Shown here in pieces: positions 7,620-9,021 of a DNA stretch of 9,021 nucleotides. The number at the start of each line of letters is the position of its first letter. Position 1 is the first letter of the stretch. The stretch is from Verrucomicrobiota bacterium (GTDB taxonomy: Bacteria > Verrucomicrobiota > Verrucomicrobiia > Opitutales > Seribacteraceae). Made by a program: the position numbers and the translations under genes. The notes below the pieces were generated by a model that ran no database searches, was not told where the DNA came from, and was given only the letters and a program-made list of their open reading frames with translations. The DNA lies in NCBI GenBank assembly GCA_014382645.1, contig JACNJI010000123.1:1-9021 (forward strand). The letters run 5' to 3'.

Positions 7620-8497
7620 TCAAGGCGACTCTCCCGTTGTCCACGGAGCTCATCCCTCCGCTGGAAGACCTCTTATGGGAATTGGCTCCCAGTAACTGGT
7701 GTTTGCAGATAAATAGACTTTCGGACGAGGGAACGCTTGAGGGTTTTTTCGACAACCGAGAGCTGGCTCTTGCTGAGTGGACTAGCCTGTCCCAAAGGTT
7801 TCCCGCATTTGTCGAATCCCTCTCGCTCGAGCTTTCAACTGTCGAGGATCGTGACTGGAAAGAAGCTTACAAAGAACATTTCCATCCTTGGAGCATCGGT
7901 CCCTTGCATCTTGTGCCTGAGTGGGAGCGTGCAACCTATGTCTTGCCGGAGGGGGAACAGGCACTGTACGTCGATCCCGGAATGGCTTTTGGCACGGGAC
8001 TTCACGAAACTACTCGCCTGTGCTTAGGTGCGATCATTGAGTTTTTCGAAGAGACCGATCCCGGGAGGCTTAGTTGTATCGACGTAGGTTGCGGTTCAGG
8101 AATACTCGCTTTATCCGCCAAGTTACTTGGGGCGGGAAATGTGAAAGGTGTTGATATCGATCCCGATGCCGTCCGAATTTCCATCGAAAACGCTACGGCA
8201 AATGGGATGGGTGGCGATGTCAGTTTTACCACGAACGATATAGCAGGAGGACTTTTTTCGGAAAGTGCCGATCTTGTACTGGCAAACATACAGGCAGATG
8301 TACTTTGTGCGAATGCTGAACTGTTGCTATGTGCCGTTCGCTCGCAAGGACTCCTTGCCCTGTCTGGAATCTTGTCTGTTGAAGCTAAAAAGACAGCCGA
8401 AACCTTTCAAGATACCATCAATCGCTTAGGCTCAAGCTTCATCCTGCGAAGAAAAGACGAAGGAGAGTGGTCGCAGCTTACCTTAATCCGGAAATAA
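7616..8497 (+). CDS. prmA: Ribosomal protein L11 methyltransferase
   Basis: PrmA uses S-adenosylmethionine to trimethylate residues of ribosomal protein L11. The 293 residues match the usual length of about 290. The N-terminal L11-recognition domain (about 1-95) leads into the PrmA signature LYVDPGMAFGTGLHETTR (117-134). The Rossmann-type SAM site follows: DVGCGSGILALSAKLLGA (156-173), the acidic strand end GVDIDPDAV (178-186) and LANIQADVL (222-230), the ANI motif that replaces the usual NPPY-type loop in this family. The ATG overlaps the purN stop by four bases. A GGGGA run touches the ATG, too near to serve as a normal ribosome binding site, so initiation probably relies on coupling to purN. 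This is the last gene of the rightward unit and converges on cysS. Loss of prmA is tolerated in several bacteria, so it need not be essential. Confidence 0.96.
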   Translation: MIKATLPLSTELIPPLEDLLWELAPSNWCLQINRLSDEGTLEGFFDNRELALAEWTSLSQRFPAFVESLSLELSTVEDRDWKEAYKEHFHPWSIGPLHLVPEWERATYVLPEGEQALYVDPGMAFGTGLHETTRLCLGAIIEFFEETDPGRLSCIDVGCGSGILALSAKLLGAGNVKGVDIDPDAVRISIENATANGMGGDVSFTTNDIAGGLFSESADLVLANIQADVLCANAELLLCAVRSQGLLALSGILSVEAKKTAETFQDTINRLGSSFILRRKDEGEWSQLTLIRK

Positions 8498-8503
8498 GAA
8501 TTC

Positions 8504-8519
8504 GGAAAAGATTTTTTCC
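8504..8519. terminator. Weak inverted repeat between convergent prmA and cysS
   Basis: GGAAAA (8504-8509) and TTTTCC (8514-8519) can pair around a four-base loop in the 55-base gap between the two converging genes. It might end transcription in either direction. The stem is short and AT-rich and no long U tract follows it on either strand, so I regard it as a weak candidate. Confidence 0.25.
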
Positions 8520-8552
8520 TTATTGAGTTCACCCCTCCATCAATCTTTTTGA

Positions 8553-9021
8553 CTACTTAGGAATAAGCTCGAAACCCGTAAGTAGATCTTTGACCAACCA
8601 TCCCGCCTCGTCGAGCTTTTCCCGAAGTTTATCGGCTTCGGCCCAGTTTTTTGTCAATCTCGCCTGAAGTCTTTTTTCCGCCAACTCCTTAATTTCCGCA
8701 GGAGGATCTTTTGGAGCATCGGATTTTGGCAGACAAATTCCGAATGCATTTAGAACAAACCAAAATGACCTCCGCAGAACATCTTTTTCATCGTTCGCCA
8801 ACCCTTCGGGGTCGATATTGTTTACTGCGGAAAAAAGGGCTCCGAGAGCCTTTGGTGTATTCAGATCGTCCAACAAGGCTTCCCAGGCAGCGCGGAGGGG
8901 GCCCAGTTCGGATGAGCCTCTGGCTAATGACTCCTCATAGGAAGGCGGACCGCCCCCGCCAAGAAGGTTGTGGGCTTTAAGGAGTTTTCCAAGTGCCGAA
9001 CGAGCTGCCTCCAGTGATGAA
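8553..9021 (-). CDS. cysS: Cysteinyl-tRNA synthetase, C-terminal part (5' end outside the window)
   Basis: The frame stays open from the right edge to the TAG at 8553-8555, giving 155 complete residues with no start inside the window. CysS charges tRNA-Cys with cysteine. The visible portion is the anticodon-recognition (DALR-type) end. An early helix resembles the conserved SLEAARSALGKL region. W-E-A-L-L-DDLNTPKALGALF corresponds to the family's DDDFNTPxALAALF signature. The end keeps the pattern RLQARLTKNWAEADKLREKL followed by a G-W-L-V-K-D-L-like terminus, as in the usual AR-x-x-KDFxxADxIRxxL-x-x-x-G-I-x-L-x-D tail. The HIGH and KMSKS motifs of the catalytic domain lie in the missing two thirds (the family is usually 460-490 residues). 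The TTG at 8874-8876 is an internal Leu codon, not a start. The gene converges on prmA. Confidence 0.92.
   Translation of the reverse strand, partial: SSLEAARSALGKLLKAHNLLGGGGPPSYEESLARGSSELGPLRAAWEALLDDLNTPKALGALFSAVNNIDPEGLANDEKDVLRRSFWFVLNAFGICLPKSDAPKDPPAEIKELAEKRLQARLTKNWAEADKLREKLDEAGWLVKDLLTGFELIPK

Noticed and set aside
8711..8980. Plus-strand 89-codon frame at the right edge
   Set aside because: It is opposite the cysS C-terminal coding region, which is recognisable through DDLNTPKALGALF and the terminal helix.

Overview
The window is a compact stretch of bacterial chromosome carrying housekeeping genes; no gene looks foreign. All large reading frames are intact, intergenic gaps are at most about 100 bases, and I see no tRNA, rRNA, CRISPR array, transposase, phage gene or att-like structure. 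The FtsK C-terminal gamma domain, the stand-alone RfaE2-type nucleotidyltransferase (heptose/LPS route) and a RodZ-like cell-shape protein point to a Gram-negative-type envelope. Base composition looks balanced. From protein style and gene order I would guess Verrucomicrobiota, perhaps Opitutae, but this is an impression and no marker here proves it.

Layout. The left third (1-3556) is read on the minus strand: ftsK (septal DNA translocase, GTG start), then after a 97-base gap a RodZ-like membrane-anchored helix-turn-helix protein, then possibly the first codons of another gene at the left edge. An 84-base divergent intergenic region (3557-3640) with a perfect short inverted repeat separates ftsK from the rightward genes. 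The middle and right (3641-8497) are read on the plus strand: manA (mannose-6-phosphate isomerase), grpE, dnaJ, an RfaE2-type nucleotidyltransferase, purN and prmA. dnaJ/rfaE2 and purN/prmA overlap by four bases (GTGA and ATGA), and rfaE2/purN are only 12 bases apart, so dnaJ-rfaE2-purN-prmA looks like one transcription unit, with grpE 32 bases ahead of dnaJ. At the right edge, the 3' third of cysS (cysteinyl-tRNA synthetase) lies on the minus strand and converges on prmA.

How they fit. FtsK and the RodZ-like protein both serve the division/elongation machinery at the inner membrane. GrpE and DnaJ are the co-chaperones of DnaK, which is not in the window. ManA and the RfaE2-type enzyme feed sugar-phosphate and envelope-sugar metabolism. 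PurN makes purines, PrmA modifies ribosomal protein L11 and CysS charges tRNA-Cys. The plus-strand unit is a mixed housekeeping operon rather than a pathway.

I did not find a convincing undescribed system. The items most worth a second look are small: an 11-copy GGC tract in dnaJ, a diverged 18-bp tandem duplication spanning the rfaE2 stop and purN start, an inverted repeat shared by the candidate ftsK and manA promoters, a 14-bp palindrome abutting the rodZ-like start, and the general lack of Shine-Dalgarno sequences.
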